DNA of 64,000 nt, taken from NCBI RefSeq assembly GCF_030863805.1, contig NZ_CP132957.1, forward strand, positions 930,001-994,000. Direction: 5' to 3'. Position 1 is the stretch's first letter, and each line of letters starts with the position of its first letter. Source of the stretch: Kineothrix sp. MB12-C1. Its GTDB lineage: Bacteria; Bacillota; Clostridia; Lachnospirales; Lachnospiraceae. This document shows, in pieces, positions 43,132-51,912 of this stretch. Made by a program: the position numbers and the translations under genes. The notes beneath the pieces were generated by a model that ran no database searches, had not been told where the DNA came from, and worked only from the letters and a program-made list of their open reading frames with translations.

Positions 43132-45123
43132 CTACCATGTCGTCTCTTTAAAGCGTTCTATGATACTGTGCCTATTTAGCGCTTTTATAGCAAATAATGG
43201 AACAACCATTGAAATTCCAAGCATTAATATAAATGCAATCAATGCGGGAACTAACGTAATATTAATCGTAAAGAACCAAAATGAAGAACTGCTCAACATT
43301 TTACTCAATAAGGTTTTACTAAAAATATAAGATATTACAATACCAAAGAAACCGGATATTATTGCATAATAAATGCCCTCATAAACCAGCAGTTTCCGTA
43401 GTTGTTTTTTTGTCATGCCGATACTCTCAAACAAAGTAAACTCATATTGCCGAGTAATGGCATTCGTTTTAATTATGCTTACAAAGTTAATTACTCCAAT
43501 GCATCCTATCAGAAAGCTTAATATCCCGCCCGCAACGTAGACCATCTTCTTAATTCTATCGATTGATTGTCGCAGCATCTGTGTTGACCCATATTGCATC
43601 CCGGCATCAACCTTCAGAATATAACTATTTAGGGTATTTTCTATATTACTCTGGTTCGCATTATCGAAGTCAAACGAATAGTTCATTAAAGTCGGTTTTG
43701 TATAGACTTCTTTGAACCTGTAATCACTCATATAGAAAAACGGGCAATTACCTCCGACAGTCGTATAGCCACTGTTTACCGTCCATACTTCACGTTCTGT
43801 TCCGTTAAGAACAGCCTGTGCGACTACTGTCATCGTTTTTAGTATTTTGCCATCTTTTCGTATTACAATTTCATGACCAATCTCGCATTGAAAAGACTCG
43901 GCATCTTCCGCTCCTTCAATAATGTAGTTGCCGGTTGATAATTTTTCTATCAGTTTACTTTTGTCTTTTTCTCCATTAATAATCATCAGTCGGCTGAGCA
44001 CAGGCGTTGAGGCGCCATAAACATTACATAATGCATATCCATCGTTTCCCAAGACGATAGGGTACTGTCCATCGACAATAAATCCATATTTTATTCCTTC
44101 AATACTTTCATTTGTTTCCGTAATCTTTTGCCCATAATCAATCGTCACATTCAAATCGTCTAAGGTGTTTTTATATAATTTCCCACCGTTTTGTATTCCG
44201 GGTTGTTGCTCGACAAGTGAAATCACGGCTTCATCCAGACCGTCTGAATGATACATAAAGCCATGGCGCGCAGAAAATGCAGTCTTACTTGCTATAACAT
44301 AATCCGTAGACATCATTTTTTGCAAATACTTATCAGTATCGACACTTTGACCAAGAATAGCAACCGAATTAAGCAAAACGAAACATATTGATAACGACAA
44401 AATGATGAATATACTCCGTTTTTTGCTACGCAAAAAATTAGCCCAAGACATTTTCTCAATTCTGAAGAAGGATGCTTTCTTTGAAAAGGTTTTGGTTATA
44501 TGCCCATTTTCCGTATACCGAAGCGCGTCAATAGGTGAAACGAGGGTAGCGATTTGAGCTGGTTTTTTAACACTGACCCAAACAGTAAGTAAGCTAAATA
44601 AAGAGGAAACAATAAATATGAATGGACTAAGCGACATCTTGGGTTGAAAATCCGAGTATTCCTGGTTTAGAAATTGCATCATGAGTGGAAGCGAAATCTT
44701 ACCGATTAGGTAGCCCAGCAACAGCCCTAGAGGGATGCCGATAAAAGATAATTGAATGGCCTGCCGCAAAACAATTTTTTTAATTTGTCTTTGGGTAGTC
44801 CCTATTGTCCTCCACATGGCGTATCTTCTTATATCCTTCGAAATTGAAATATCAAATATGTTATTTATCAGCAGATAGCCGATAAAAATAAACATCAGAA
44901 GGAAGGGCATTATTGCCAAAAACAGCGAAGCATTCATTGCAAGAGTTAATTCAATTACTTGCTTCAATGATTCAATTACTCCAACGCCAATGGATACTAC
45001 TGATGTAAATAATATAGTGGTCAGTGCAATTGCGATAACAGCAAAGGTGTTTCGCTGTTTGTCTGCTTTCAGGCTCAGTTTTGCAAGCCGTTTTATAACT
45101 GCCTTGTTATCATTTTGAAACAT
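43132..45123 (-). CDS. FtsX-type ABC transporter permease, second system
   Basis: The 663-residue protein has FtsX domains (about 60-200 and 545-655) with an extracellular region between about 265 and 530. It shares the N-terminal motif RLAKLSLKADKQRNTFAVIAIALTT with the permease at 39877 (KKLTDRSLKADKRRNLFAVI), showing common origin. Its own upstream ATPase gene is internally deleted, so it would need the intact ATPase at 42272. Confidence 0.85.
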   Translation of the reverse strand: MFQNDNKAVIKRLAKLSLKADKQRNTFAVIAIALTTILFTSVVSIGVGVIESLKQVIELTLAMNASLFLAIMPFLLMFIFIGYLLINNIFDISISKDIRRYAMWRTIGTTQRQIKKIVLRQAIQLSFIGIPLGLLLGYLIGKISLPLMMQFLNQEYSDFQPKMSLSPFIFIVSSLFSLLTVWVSVKKPAQIATLVSPIDALRYTENGHITKTFSKKASFFRIEKMSWANFLRSKKRSIFIILSLSICFVLLNSVAILGQSVDTDKYLQKMMSTDYVIASKTAFSARHGFMYHSDGLDEAVISLVEQQPGIQNGGKLYKNTLDDLNVTIDYGQKITETNESIEGIKYGFIVDGQYPIVLGNDGYALCNVYGASTPVLSRLMIINGEKDKSKLIEKLSTGNYIIEGAEDAESFQCEIGHEIVIRKDGKILKTMTVVAQAVLNGTEREVWTVNSGYTTVGGNCPFFYMSDYRFKEVYTKPTLMNYSFDFDNANQSNIENTLNSYILKVDAGMQYGSTQMLRQSIDRIKKMVYVAGGILSFLIGCIGVINFVSIIKTNAITRQYEFTLFESIGMTKKQLRKLLVYEGIYYAIISGFFGIVISYIFSKTLLSKMLSSSSFWFFTINITLVPALIAFILMLGISMVVPLFAIKALNRHSIIERFKETTW

Positions 45124-45135
45124 GCCTCTGCCTCC

Positions 45136-45495
45136 TTACGCCACAATCCAGCCATCTTCAATACGAATAATCTGGTCGGCAAGATGGGAGACATTCAGCA
45201 TCGGTACAAGATTGTAGTTCTGAAAGATAAAGTCAATATTTTTGCGGCGAAAGATGGTAAGCTGTTCATCATTCATCTTCGCCAGCTCCTTGTCATTTAC
45301 CATAACACTGCCGGAGGTAGGCGTATCCAGCCCTCCCATTATATGAAGCAGCGTGGACTTACCTGAGCCGGAGGTTCCAACCACGGCAATAAACTCACCC
45401 CGCTCCACGGAAAAGTTCACACCGTCAAGGGCACGGGTAAGATTCGGCTCTGTGCCGTAATATTTTTTTAAGTCTGTTGTTTGTAAAACACCCAC
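45136..45495 (-). pseudogene. ABC ATPase with internal deletion
   Basis: The 119-residue frame keeps Walker A (GTSGSGKST) and the Q loop (FQNYNLVPMLNV) then jumps in frame to SHLADQIIRIEDGWIVA, matching the last residues of the intact paralog. About 100 codons with signature, Walker B and H loop are lost, so it cannot hydrolyse ATP. The start GTG and upstream sequence match those of the paralog. Confidence 0.85.
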
Positions 45496-45609
45496 ATTTA
45501 AACACCTGCCTTTTAAGTTATATGAGTACATTCTAAAATCCAATTGTTACAGAAATCTCCTAAAAATAAAATCCTATTGAAATACTTCATTTCCAAGAGG
45601 CTCTGTACT
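45195..45609 (-). repeat. Duplicated ATPase 5' segment, copy B
   Basis: Counterpart of 42635-43052; both end at AGGCTCTGTACT. The two copies flank the 663-residue permease gene as direct repeats and could recombine to remove it. Confidence 0.75.
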
Positions 45610-45894
45610 ATTACAAGGTCAAGAATTCCGTTTTAGCGGAAGACCTTACCCTGGATACCTTTCTATACAAAACGCTTACATTGAACGCGGAAAAATGCTT
45701 CAAAAGCAGAAAACAGCAGCTTTGATTTGTCTCAAAACCGCTGTTCATCAGTAATACAGCTTTTATGGCACAACTATTCCCCGCCGAGTAACGATTTTTT
45801 CTTTTTCCGCATAAGCGGCGGATATTTTTTCATGTTTTATTGTGCTGTCACTTCGAGCCAAATTATCTCGTAGTGATTATGGGTATTTAGGGCA
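45610..45894. other. Spacer with a coding-like scrap (45612-45725)
   Basis: On the plus strand 38 codons read KNSVLAEDLTLDTFLYKTLTLNAEKCFKSRKQQL in part, coding-like in composition but without start, so probably a remnant. CCGC-ATAA-GCGG hairpin with T-rich flanks lies at about 45807-45830. Nothing else is evident. Confidence 0.35.
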
Positions 45895-46377
45895 CTAATC
45901 AAGTAGCTTGTAAAAGTAATCTTTCTGCTTGTCAAAAATATATCCATTTGACAGCAATACATTATTAGATGGCAAGTTTTCTTTGTCCGGTTGTACGATA
46001 ATTTGTTTTGCCTGCTCCTTTTCTTTTATAGTATTAGTCAATAACCTAACAATAGCTTTTCCATACCCTTTCCCTAAATATGCTTCATTACCAATTAAGT
46101 AGTCTATGGAAAAGGTGTCATTTTTTCGAGCAACACTATACCAATCTTCCAGATCGTTTGCATCAAAGCAATCATAATATTGGCAAAAACCAATAGGGAT
46201 ATTTTCATTCATGACAATAAAGTGGTGTATCCATGAATAAGTGCTATGTCGTTCATTAATTTCAGTAAGCCATTCATCTGGCTCGTGATACCACTTTAAA
46301 ATATACTCTTTTTTAAGCCATGTTGTAAGCAACATAATATCTTCATTGTTTATTTTCCGTAAAATGATTTCTTTCAT
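45895..46377 (-). CDS. GNAT acetyltransferase, AAC(6')-like
   Basis: The ATG at 46377 with GGGGGG upstream is chosen over 46410, which lies across the operator. The 160-residue protein follows the AAC(6')-Ib-type pattern: PIGFCQYYDC, SIDYLIGNEAYLGKGYGKAIVRLL (acetyl-CoA loop) and VQPDKENLPSNNVLLSNGYIFD. It may acetylate an aminoglycoside or another amine; this is not certain. It is divergent from the TetR gene, with TetR-type operators between. Confidence 0.75.
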   Translation of the reverse strand: MKEIILRKINNEDIMLLTTWLKKEYILKWYHEPDEWLTEINERHSTYSWIHHFIVMNENIPIGFCQYYDCFDANDLEDWYSVARKNDTFSIDYLIGNEAYLGKGYGKAIVRLLTNTIKEKEQAKQIIVQPDKENLPSNNVLLSNGYIFDKQKDYFYKLLD

Positions 46378-46391
46378 AATCAATCCCCCCA

Positions 46392-46413
46392 AATATGAAC
46401 ATTTCTTCATATT
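46392..46413. promoter_or_regulatory. TetR-type operator 1
   Basis: AATATGAA-CATTTC-TTCATATT, a perfect 8-6-8 inverted repeat, lies 15 bases upstream of the GNAT start. It has the same arms as operator 2. Confidence 0.8.
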
Positions 46414-46444
46414 CTTATTTTACTACATTTCTATGCTTGATGTC

Positions 46445-46466
46445 AATATGAATAAAACTTCATATT
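46445..46466. promoter_or_regulatory. TetR-type operator 2 with divergent promoters
   Basis: AATATGAA-TAAAAC-TTCATATT is perfect. On the minus strand it overlaps TTGACA (46441-46446) followed after 18 bases by TAAAAT, driving the GNAT gene. On the plus strand it is four bases before TTGACG, followed after 18 bases by TATACT, driving the TetR gene. Repressor bound to both operators would close both promoters. Confidence 0.8.
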
Positions 46467-46522
46467 CATTGACGAATTAATCTTCCAAGTGATATACTAT
46501 CAAAAGGGGAGGAGGATTGAAA

Positions 46523-47137
46523 TTGACTAATTTACCACCTATTCGAAAGCCGCAACAAAAGCGTTCAATAGAAAAGAAACGCAGGATAATACAAGCAAGT
46601 TTTGAGCTTTTTTGTGAAAAAGGATACCACAATACTAATACAACAGAAATAGCAGATAAAGCTGGCGTCTCTACTGGAACAGTATACAGTTACTTTAAGG
46701 ATAAGAAAGATATTTATGTGGCCTCATTTGAAAGTTTTCTAAACGTTCATCTTCAGCCATTGGTAGATGATTTAGCAAATACACCGAAACCTATTGACAT
46801 TAGACAATTTGTTGATAAATGTGTTGAGATATTTAGGAACCTGTATGTCAACTCGAAGCAGATTATCAACGAATTAGGCACAATGCAAGAAACAGACCCT
46901 GAAATTATGCAACATTTTGCAAACTATGAGGATATGCTATTATCCGCTTTTGTAAAAGCACTTGATAGCCCAAATATAAATCAACAAAATTTAGACGAAA
47001 AAATGTATCTAATTTATACTTTAGCAGATGTATTAGGGCAAGAATACGCATTTGGCTATCATAAAAGCATACGCTTCGAAATACTGAGGGAAGAAGTCAC
47101 TAATATGCTAACCAGTTTACTGATAATAGATAAATAA
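46523..47137 (+). CDS. TetR/AcrR family regulator
   Basis: The TTG at 46523 is chosen because GGGGAGGAGG ends seven bases before it. The 204-residue protein has the N-terminal HTH (about 20-60, TTEIADKAGVSTGTVYSYFKDKKDIY) and a helical ligand domain. It is divergent from the GNAT gene and should bind the two 8-6-8 operators. Confidence 0.87.
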   Translation: MTNLPPIRKPQQKRSIEKKRRIIQASFELFCEKGYHNTNTTEIADKAGVSTGTVYSYFKDKKDIYVASFESFLNVHLQPLVDDLANTPKPIDIRQFVDKCVEIFRNLYVNSKQIINELGTMQETDPEIMQHFANYEDMLLSAFVKALDSPNINQQNLDEKMYLIYTLADVLGQEYAFGYHKSIRFEILREEVTNMLTSLLIIDK

Positions 47138-47213
47138 ACCGAATAAGATTTTACTATTTTCAAGGTTTCTGCTATTCCGTTATCACAAATCTAAGATAAA
47201 GCCAGCAAGCAGG

Positions 47214-47252
47214 ACAAGCGTATCGCTCATTGTGAACGATACGCTTGTTTTA
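47214..47252 (+). terminator. Terminator of the TetR gene
   Basis: ACAAGCGTATCG pairs with CGATACGCTTGT across 11 bases, followed by TTTTAG. Confidence 0.85.
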
Positions 47253-47274
47253 GACATTTTCCTTTACAGTAGCC

Positions 47275-47307
47275 CATAAACAGTATAGTTTTCTTATACT
47301 GTTTATG
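47275..47307. terminator. Hairpin at the 3' end of the two-component operon
   Basis: CATAAACAGTATA and its exact inverse surround a 7-base loop, 12 bases from the kinase stop. There is no clear T-run, so termination efficiency is uncertain. Confidence 0.5.
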
Positions 47308-47318
47308 ACAGGCAGCCC

Positions 47319-48359
47319 TTAGAGCTGCCTTTGGTTGGGGAGAAGCACCGAGAAAATGGAGCCTTTACTTATTTCGGATTTTACCTTTACGTAACCGCCC
47401 TGTTTGGTTATAATCTCACGGACCAGATAAAGCCCAATACCGTTGCCCTCCACCTCACGGACGGTATCCTCGCGATAGAAACGCTTAAATATGGCCGCTT
47501 GCTCACTTTCAGGAATCCCTTTCCCTGTATCTATTACATCAAGCTTTACATACATTTCCCATTCCTGCACGACTATACGAATGTTCCCGTTCATAGGTGT
47601 ATATTTTACGGCATTGTCTAACAGATTAAAGAGCGCTTCTGCCGTCCAACGGGAGTCATGTGCAATACAAAGCTCTTCCGAACAATCCACGGCAAGCCCG
47701 ATTTCCTTCTTCTCCAGTACCGTCAGCACACCATTTACAGCCGCCACAATCGTTTCATAAATTGGAGAAGACTTTTTCTCCAACACAATTAAGCCGGTTT
47801 CCAGTCGGGAAGTTTTTACTAACGCCTGAATCATAAAATCCAATTTATCCAATTGACTCCCTGCTGCTATCAGGAACTCCTTTTGCCTTTCCTCCGGCAT
47901 GGAATGTCCCAGCATGGTTTCATTAATCATTTTTAGATTTGCTATGGGTGTTTTGGTTTGGTGGGAAATATCCGAAACAAGAGTTTGAAGCTCTGTTTTT
48001 TCTGACTCCAGCTTTTTTCGATTTTCCTGCATAGTGTGATAAAGCCGCTCCAAACGATGACTGATACGAGCCAGAAGACTTTCCTCTTCCAAGTTGATCT
48101 CGGGCTTTTCATTACCATTCATCATTCCATCTAATGTGCGGCACAAATCAGAAGTGAATTCCGATAACTTCCGCTGCAATAGGCGTAAAAAGACAGCGCC
48201 CCACAGTAACAGAGCGGTGGTTAGTGCAAATCCGCCATAAATAATAATAGAATTGCCGGTCATGGCATACATTGCGATAATCAGCGTCAATGCTGTTATA
48301 ACAGCGCCGATCAAAACTATAAGAACAATCTTGCGAACAGAAAAACCGCTTGTTTTCAT
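47319..48359 (-). CDS. Sensor histidine kinase
   Basis: The ATG at 48359 overlaps the regulator stop (ATGA). The 346-residue protein has two close membrane helices (about 10-31 and 37-59) with almost no extracellular loop, then DISHQTKTPI with H133, N box LLDNAVKYTP, G1 DTGKGIP and G2 GNGIGLYLV. Short-loop kinases of this kind often sense antimicrobial peptide stress through a partner ABC transporter, and FtsX-type exporters lie downstream; the link is inferred. Confidence 0.87.
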   Translation of the reverse strand: MKTSGFSVRKIVLIVLIGAVITALTLIIAMYAMTGNSIIIYGGFALTTALLLWGAVFLRLLQRKLSEFTSDLCRTLDGMMNGNEKPEINLEEESLLARISHRLERLYHTMQENRKKLESEKTELQTLVSDISHQTKTPIANLKMINETMLGHSMPEERQKEFLIAAGSQLDKLDFMIQALVKTSRLETGLIVLEKKSSPIYETIVAAVNGVLTVLEKKEIGLAVDCSEELCIAHDSRWTAEALFNLLDNAVKYTPMNGNIRIVVQEWEMYVKLDVIDTGKGIPESEQAAIFKRFYREDTVREVEGNGIGLYLVREIITKQGGYVKVKSEISKGSIFSVLLPNQRQL

Positions 48360-49045
48360 GGATGGTCGCCGCCAATCCATTGATATCCCATGCCATAAGA
48401 GGTCTTTATATATTTACGATGATCAGATTCGATTTTCTTGCGGATACGACTAATTGTCGTAGTTAATGTATGCTCGTCTACAAAATCACCGTCAATGTCC
48501 CATAGCTTCTCCAATAATTGACGCTTCGTCAGTATAATTCGGGGATTTTTAACGAATAGAAATAAGGTACGATATTCCTTGGGAGTAAAGTCCACCGAAT
48601 TACCATTCAAGACAGCCGATTGTTCTGAAAAGTCTATTCTTAATAAACCATCATCATACAGCTCATGCCTTGGAAGTCTTGTATCCAGATTTTCAAAAAC
48701 AGCGGCTATTTTCCTTGTAAGCACCGCAATCGAAAAGGGCTTTGTAATATAATCTGCGCCACCGGCCTCATAGCCCTCTATCATATCGCTTTCCTGATCA
48801 TTAGCAGTTAAAAATATAGGATAAGAATCCATGCCACGCTCTTTTATTTCTCTGCATAAATCAAGACCATTTCCATCTGGAAGGTTTATGTCAAGCAATA
48901 TTAAATCCAAATGATTCTCTTTCAGATGATAACGGGCGGAAGCACAGTTATTTGCTGAAATAACCTCATAGCCATATGAAACCAAATTATAAGCTAATGT
49001 CTTATTCAAAAGAGTATCGTCCTCGACAATTAATATTTTTTTCAT
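48356..49045 (-). CDS. OmpR family response regulator
   Basis: The ATG at 49045 has GGAGG eight bases upstream. The 229-residue protein has a receiver domain with D52 (LILLDINLPDG), acidic ED at 8-9, Lys in ITKPF, and a C-terminal winged helix (VDFTPKEYRTLFLFVKNPRIILTKRQLLEKLWD). It is cotranscribed with the kinase that follows. Confidence 0.88.
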   Translation of the reverse strand: MKKILIVEDDTLLNKTLAYNLVSYGYEVISANNCASARYHLKENHLDLILLDINLPDGNGLDLCREIKERGMDSYPIFLTANDQESDMIEGYEAGGADYITKPFSIAVLTRKIAAVFENLDTRLPRHELYDDGLLRIDFSEQSAVLNGNSVDFTPKEYRTLFLFVKNPRIILTKRQLLEKLWDIDGDFVDEHTLTTTISRIRKKIESDHRKYIKTSYGMGYQWIGGDHP

Positions 49046-49209
49046 ACCACTCACCTCCATTATGGGTATTGACATTTTCATATGCTTGCCAATAGTTTCG
49101 GTTTTTATATAGGGAACGGATACCTCATGATAAGGTATCCGCTCTTGTTAACGATTAAGTGCTATTTTTCTCATGAGATTACTTGCGAATCGTCACAAAC
49201 TAAACTAAC
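49046..49209 (-). promoter_or_regulatory. Upstream region of the two-component operon
   Basis: It carries GCGGATACCT-TATCATG-AGGTATCCGTTCC (about 49110-49142), a terminator-like stem probably ending the truncated transposase frame, and the promoter of the operon. No T-run of note. Confidence 0.4.
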
Positions 49210-50313
49210 CTATATCTCACATGCTTCATACGTAAAAGGTGCATCGCTTGAATAAATCTCATGAAAGAATCCCTGATAAGGGATATTGTCCTCCAGACAT
49301 TTTATAAGGTATGCCAGCGTCTTGTTATTCGGACAGATATAACAATCATACTTTTCATCATAAACATAGTCGTATTTGCGAAAGAAACCTTCCTTAGTCA
49401 TCGGTCTTTTTCGGGGCGTCAACGGTATGATGCCATCGAGCAGCAAGCGGCGTAAGATGGCGGGGGTGCGATAGCCGGTATCCACCACCAGCATGGAGGG
49501 GGTGAGTGCCTTTAGCTTTTCATACAGCCCCCAAAAGCTCATGCTGTCGTGGATGTTTCCCGCACATACATCATATGCCAGTACAAACCCGTTCTTGTCA
49601 CAGCCCGTTTGTGTTTCGTACGCAAAGCTGCACTTATGCTCGCCCTTGGCAAACATTCCGCTGTCGGGGTCCGTCGTGCTCTGTACCGTTATCTTCGTTT
49701 TGGGTGGTTCATCGCCATCATCATCCCCGGATTTAAACGTATCTTTACCGTGGGACTGACGGTCTTGGTCAATTTCTTTGCGCAGTTCTTTTTCATAGGC
49801 ATGGCTCTCCCTCAGAACCCGCACCTTCAGCCTCTTATTCTTATTGGCGTTCGCCTTGGTATGGGTCGCATCTACAAATACGGCGCCGTCCTTCACATAA
49901 CCGCACTTCATGCACTGCTCCAATACTTGAGCAAAAATGCGTTCGAAAAGGTCGGTGTCTGCAAAACGACGGTAATAGTTTTTTCCGAAGGTTGTAAAAT
50001 GCGGAACGGCATCCAGCAAGTCCAGTCCCAAAAAACACCGGTATGCCGTGTTTACCTCAATTTCTTTGATGGTCTGTCGCATGCTTCGGATTCCAAACAT
50101 GTATTGGATAACCGCAATTTTCATCAAAATCACCGGGTCGAGGCTGGGCCGGCCATTGTCTGCACTATACTTTTCCTCTACCAGTGGATAGATAAAGCTC
50201 CAGTCCATCACGGCTTCTATCTTGCGCACCAGATGCTCTGCCGGCACCAGATCGTCGATACTGACCAGCCGGATTTGTCCGCGTGGCTTTCCGCTATTTT
50301 TTGCAGCAATCAC
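49210..50313 (-). pseudogene. IS1182-type transposase, 3'-truncated and fused
   Basis: The 367-residue frame starts at GTG with AAGGAGG upstream. Residues 1-335 are IS1182/IS4-like (SIDDLVPAEHLVRKIEAVMDWSFIYPLVEEKYSADNGRPSLDPVIL; FVDATHTKANANKNKR; VVDTGYRTPAILRRLL). After CPNNKTLAY the usual TTNREGY continuation is replaced by an unrelated stretch ending FFHEIYSSDAPFTYEACEI. The transposase is thus about 100 residues short, and the tail may be the 3' end of a different gene. Confidence 0.75.
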
Positions 50314-50397
50314 TCCACCCCTACCTCCTTATTATACCATTTCCATGGCGCAAAGTCCCTGAATTTTACCGATTTCACGGACTTTGTCTTCAGTCTG

Positions 50398-50421
50398 AGC
50401 ACTCGGGTTGCCCCGAGTGCT
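50398..50421. terminator. Hairpin between M55 and transposase genes
   Basis: AGCACTCGGG-TTGC-CCCGAGTGCT is perfect and is followed by TTTTGATATTTT on the plus strand only. It lies 50 bases after the M55 stop on the minus strand, which has no T-run there. Confidence 0.55.
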
Positions 50422-50470
50422 TTTGATATTTTGCAGCAAGTAAAATGTTGCCAGAGGAGTAAGCAAGTGT

Positions 50471-51319
50471 TTATGTACACCGACGAATGCAACTGCGCAC
50501 GTTTTCAAACAGCTCCAGCCCTATCTCTACGCTGGGGGCAAGCCAGTGCGCGGCATGATCGGCAAAACTGCCAACCCAGCTAAGATGCTGTGGCGGCTGA
50601 AAGTAAAAGCCGGGGGTAAGGGTCATCTCAAAGGCATAGGGGCCATCCAGAGCGATCAACTGCTTTTGATCCGCCTGTGTAATGGCCTGAATTACACCCT
50701 CTTTTATCAGCGGGAAGGTTTCCTGCGGGCTGGGCTGCCAGCCTGTACGCTTATCCTTCACTGGGATGCAGTGTACGGTGGGGCATATTTCCGTTGCCTC
50801 TTTCATGGATGCTTGGCAGCCGATGTTGGCTAAATACGGGGTGCCGCAAAACTGGTAGGCGGCACTGCCGATTTCCGCAATGGAGCGGCCGTTGACCAGC
50901 AGCGATGCCATCGGCGGGGACTGGATGGTGTGGGGAAAGTAGGCATCCGGCTCGCCGTTGCGCGCGTGCTGGCCTACGGTAATCAGCCCGAAGGGATGCT
51001 GCTGCGCCTGGCCGCGAATCCTGCGCCAAAAGGTGCAGCGATCCAGCACATCAAAAACGCGCACGGTTTTGGGCAGCTGGGCCAAAATAACATTGTATTC
51101 GGCATTGCCTGCGTAATGGGCATCATACAGCAGAATATCGTCTATTCCACAGGCCTGCGCCGCCTCGGAAACGGCCAGTATATCGCTTGTCAGGCAGTGG
51201 CGGCCGTAATCCCTCCACTGCTCGCCGCCGTTATACAGTGCGGCCTTGTTATGCTCGAAAATACCGCTGGCGCCTTCCATATCGCTTATGATGATCAACT
51301 GTTTTGCGGATGGATACAT
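50471..51319 (-). CDS. M55 family D-aminopeptidase
   Basis: The ATG at 51319 has GGAGG seven bases upstream. The 282-residue protein has IIISDMEGASGI (Asp, Glu metal ligands), the YDAHYAGNAEYN region (Asp, His), VGQHARNG (His) and a C-terminal FENVRSC, as in DppA-like M55 peptidases that cleave D-amino acid peptides. It is cytoplasmic. Composition is clearly richer in GC than its neighbours and it is surrounded by foreign repeats, so it was probably imported. Confidence 0.82.
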   Translation of the reverse strand: MYPSAKQLIIISDMEGASGIFEHNKAALYNGGEQWRDYGRHCLTSDILAVSEAAQACGIDDILLYDAHYAGNAEYNVILAQLPKTVRVFDVLDRCTFWRRIRGQAQQHPFGLITVGQHARNGEPDAYFPHTIQSPPMASLLVNGRSIAEIGSAAYQFCGTPYLANIGCQASMKEATEICPTVHCIPVKDKRTGWQPSPQETFPLIKEGVIQAITQADQKQLIALDGPYAFEMTLTPGFYFQPPQHLSWVGSFADHAAHWLAPSVEIGLELFENVRSCIRRCT

Positions 51320-51603
51320 AAATATTCCTCCTGTGAATAAAGCCGCCTTGGAGGCGGCACAGCGTGTTGACAAAGTGGGACGCATGGAGGCTCTGCCTCC
51401 AAACCGTAGGCTTTGGGCAACTTCCTCCGTCACGGCTAACGCCGTGCCACCTCCCTCAGGAGGGAGGCAATGCCCTTAACAATCCCAAACTCTTCAAACG
51501 CCTGCTTTGCAGGTGTTTGAAGCAATAAAGTCTTTTGCCCTCTTTTCTGAAGAAAAGAGGTGGGTGCTCGAGGGCAAAGCCCTCGAAAGGTTTGTCTTCA
51601 GTC
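51320..51603. repeat. GC-rich foreign intergenic repeats with hairpins
   Basis: CCTCCGTCACGGCTAACGCC and GTGCCACCTCCCTCAGGAGG resemble the interspersed repeats of Oscillospiraceae (Faecalibacterium-like) genomes, recalled from pattern. Hairpins are TTCAAACGCCTGC-TTT-GCAGGTGTTTGAA (51497-51525) and CCTCTTTTC-TGAA-GAAAAGAGG. The text CTCGAGGGCAAAGCCCTCG is a further palindrome. None of these words occurs in the chromosome-like part of the window. Confidence 0.6.
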
Positions 51604-51818
51604 TCACATTGAAAAACAACGGTAGGTTTTCAAACTCTTTGTCGTTGACAGTGCATGAAGCTTGCCTAGTATTTTGCCGCAGTTGTAGAAATACTCGGTC
51701 AATGGAGCTCCCTTCCGATACCGATATCCGTGATCTGCAAGCTGCTCTCCCTTGGCTTTTTCAAATACACTTACAAAAAAACGATCACCCTTATATGTAA
51801 TTTCTCTTTCAATAATGG
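51604..51818 (-). pseudogene. Phosphotransferase (APH-type) fragment
   Basis: About 70 codons read SIIEREITYKGDRFFVSVFE, then KAKGEQLADHGYRYRKGAPLTEYFYNCGKILGKLHAL. This is the N-lobe to hinge segment of aminoglycoside/homoserine kinase-like enzymes (GKILGKLHAL). It lacks start, catalytic loop (HxD) and C-terminus, and ends at an in-frame TGA. Confidence 0.7.
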
Positions 51819-51912
51819 ACTAATGTCCCTATATATCTCCTTGATACAATCAATGATTTTATCATTCCATATATTTATTGTTGCTTCGCCAAGAATTTCT
51901 CATCAGCATAAA
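51819..51912. other. Short spacer
   Basis: Nothing recognised between the APH fragment and the PUA-like gene stop; the minus-strand frames carry stops. Confidence 0.3.

Noticed and set aside
39877-49045. Bce-type antimicrobial peptide sensing and detoxification module
   Set aside because: The kinase is short-looped and exporters are near, but they are 1.8 kb apart with a TetR/GNAT pair between and permease lengths differ from BceB, so the functional link is not claimed.
49549-50583. 344-residue open frame on the plus strand
   Set aside because: It runs antisense through the transposase gene and into the M55 gene, with composition explained by the opposite strand.
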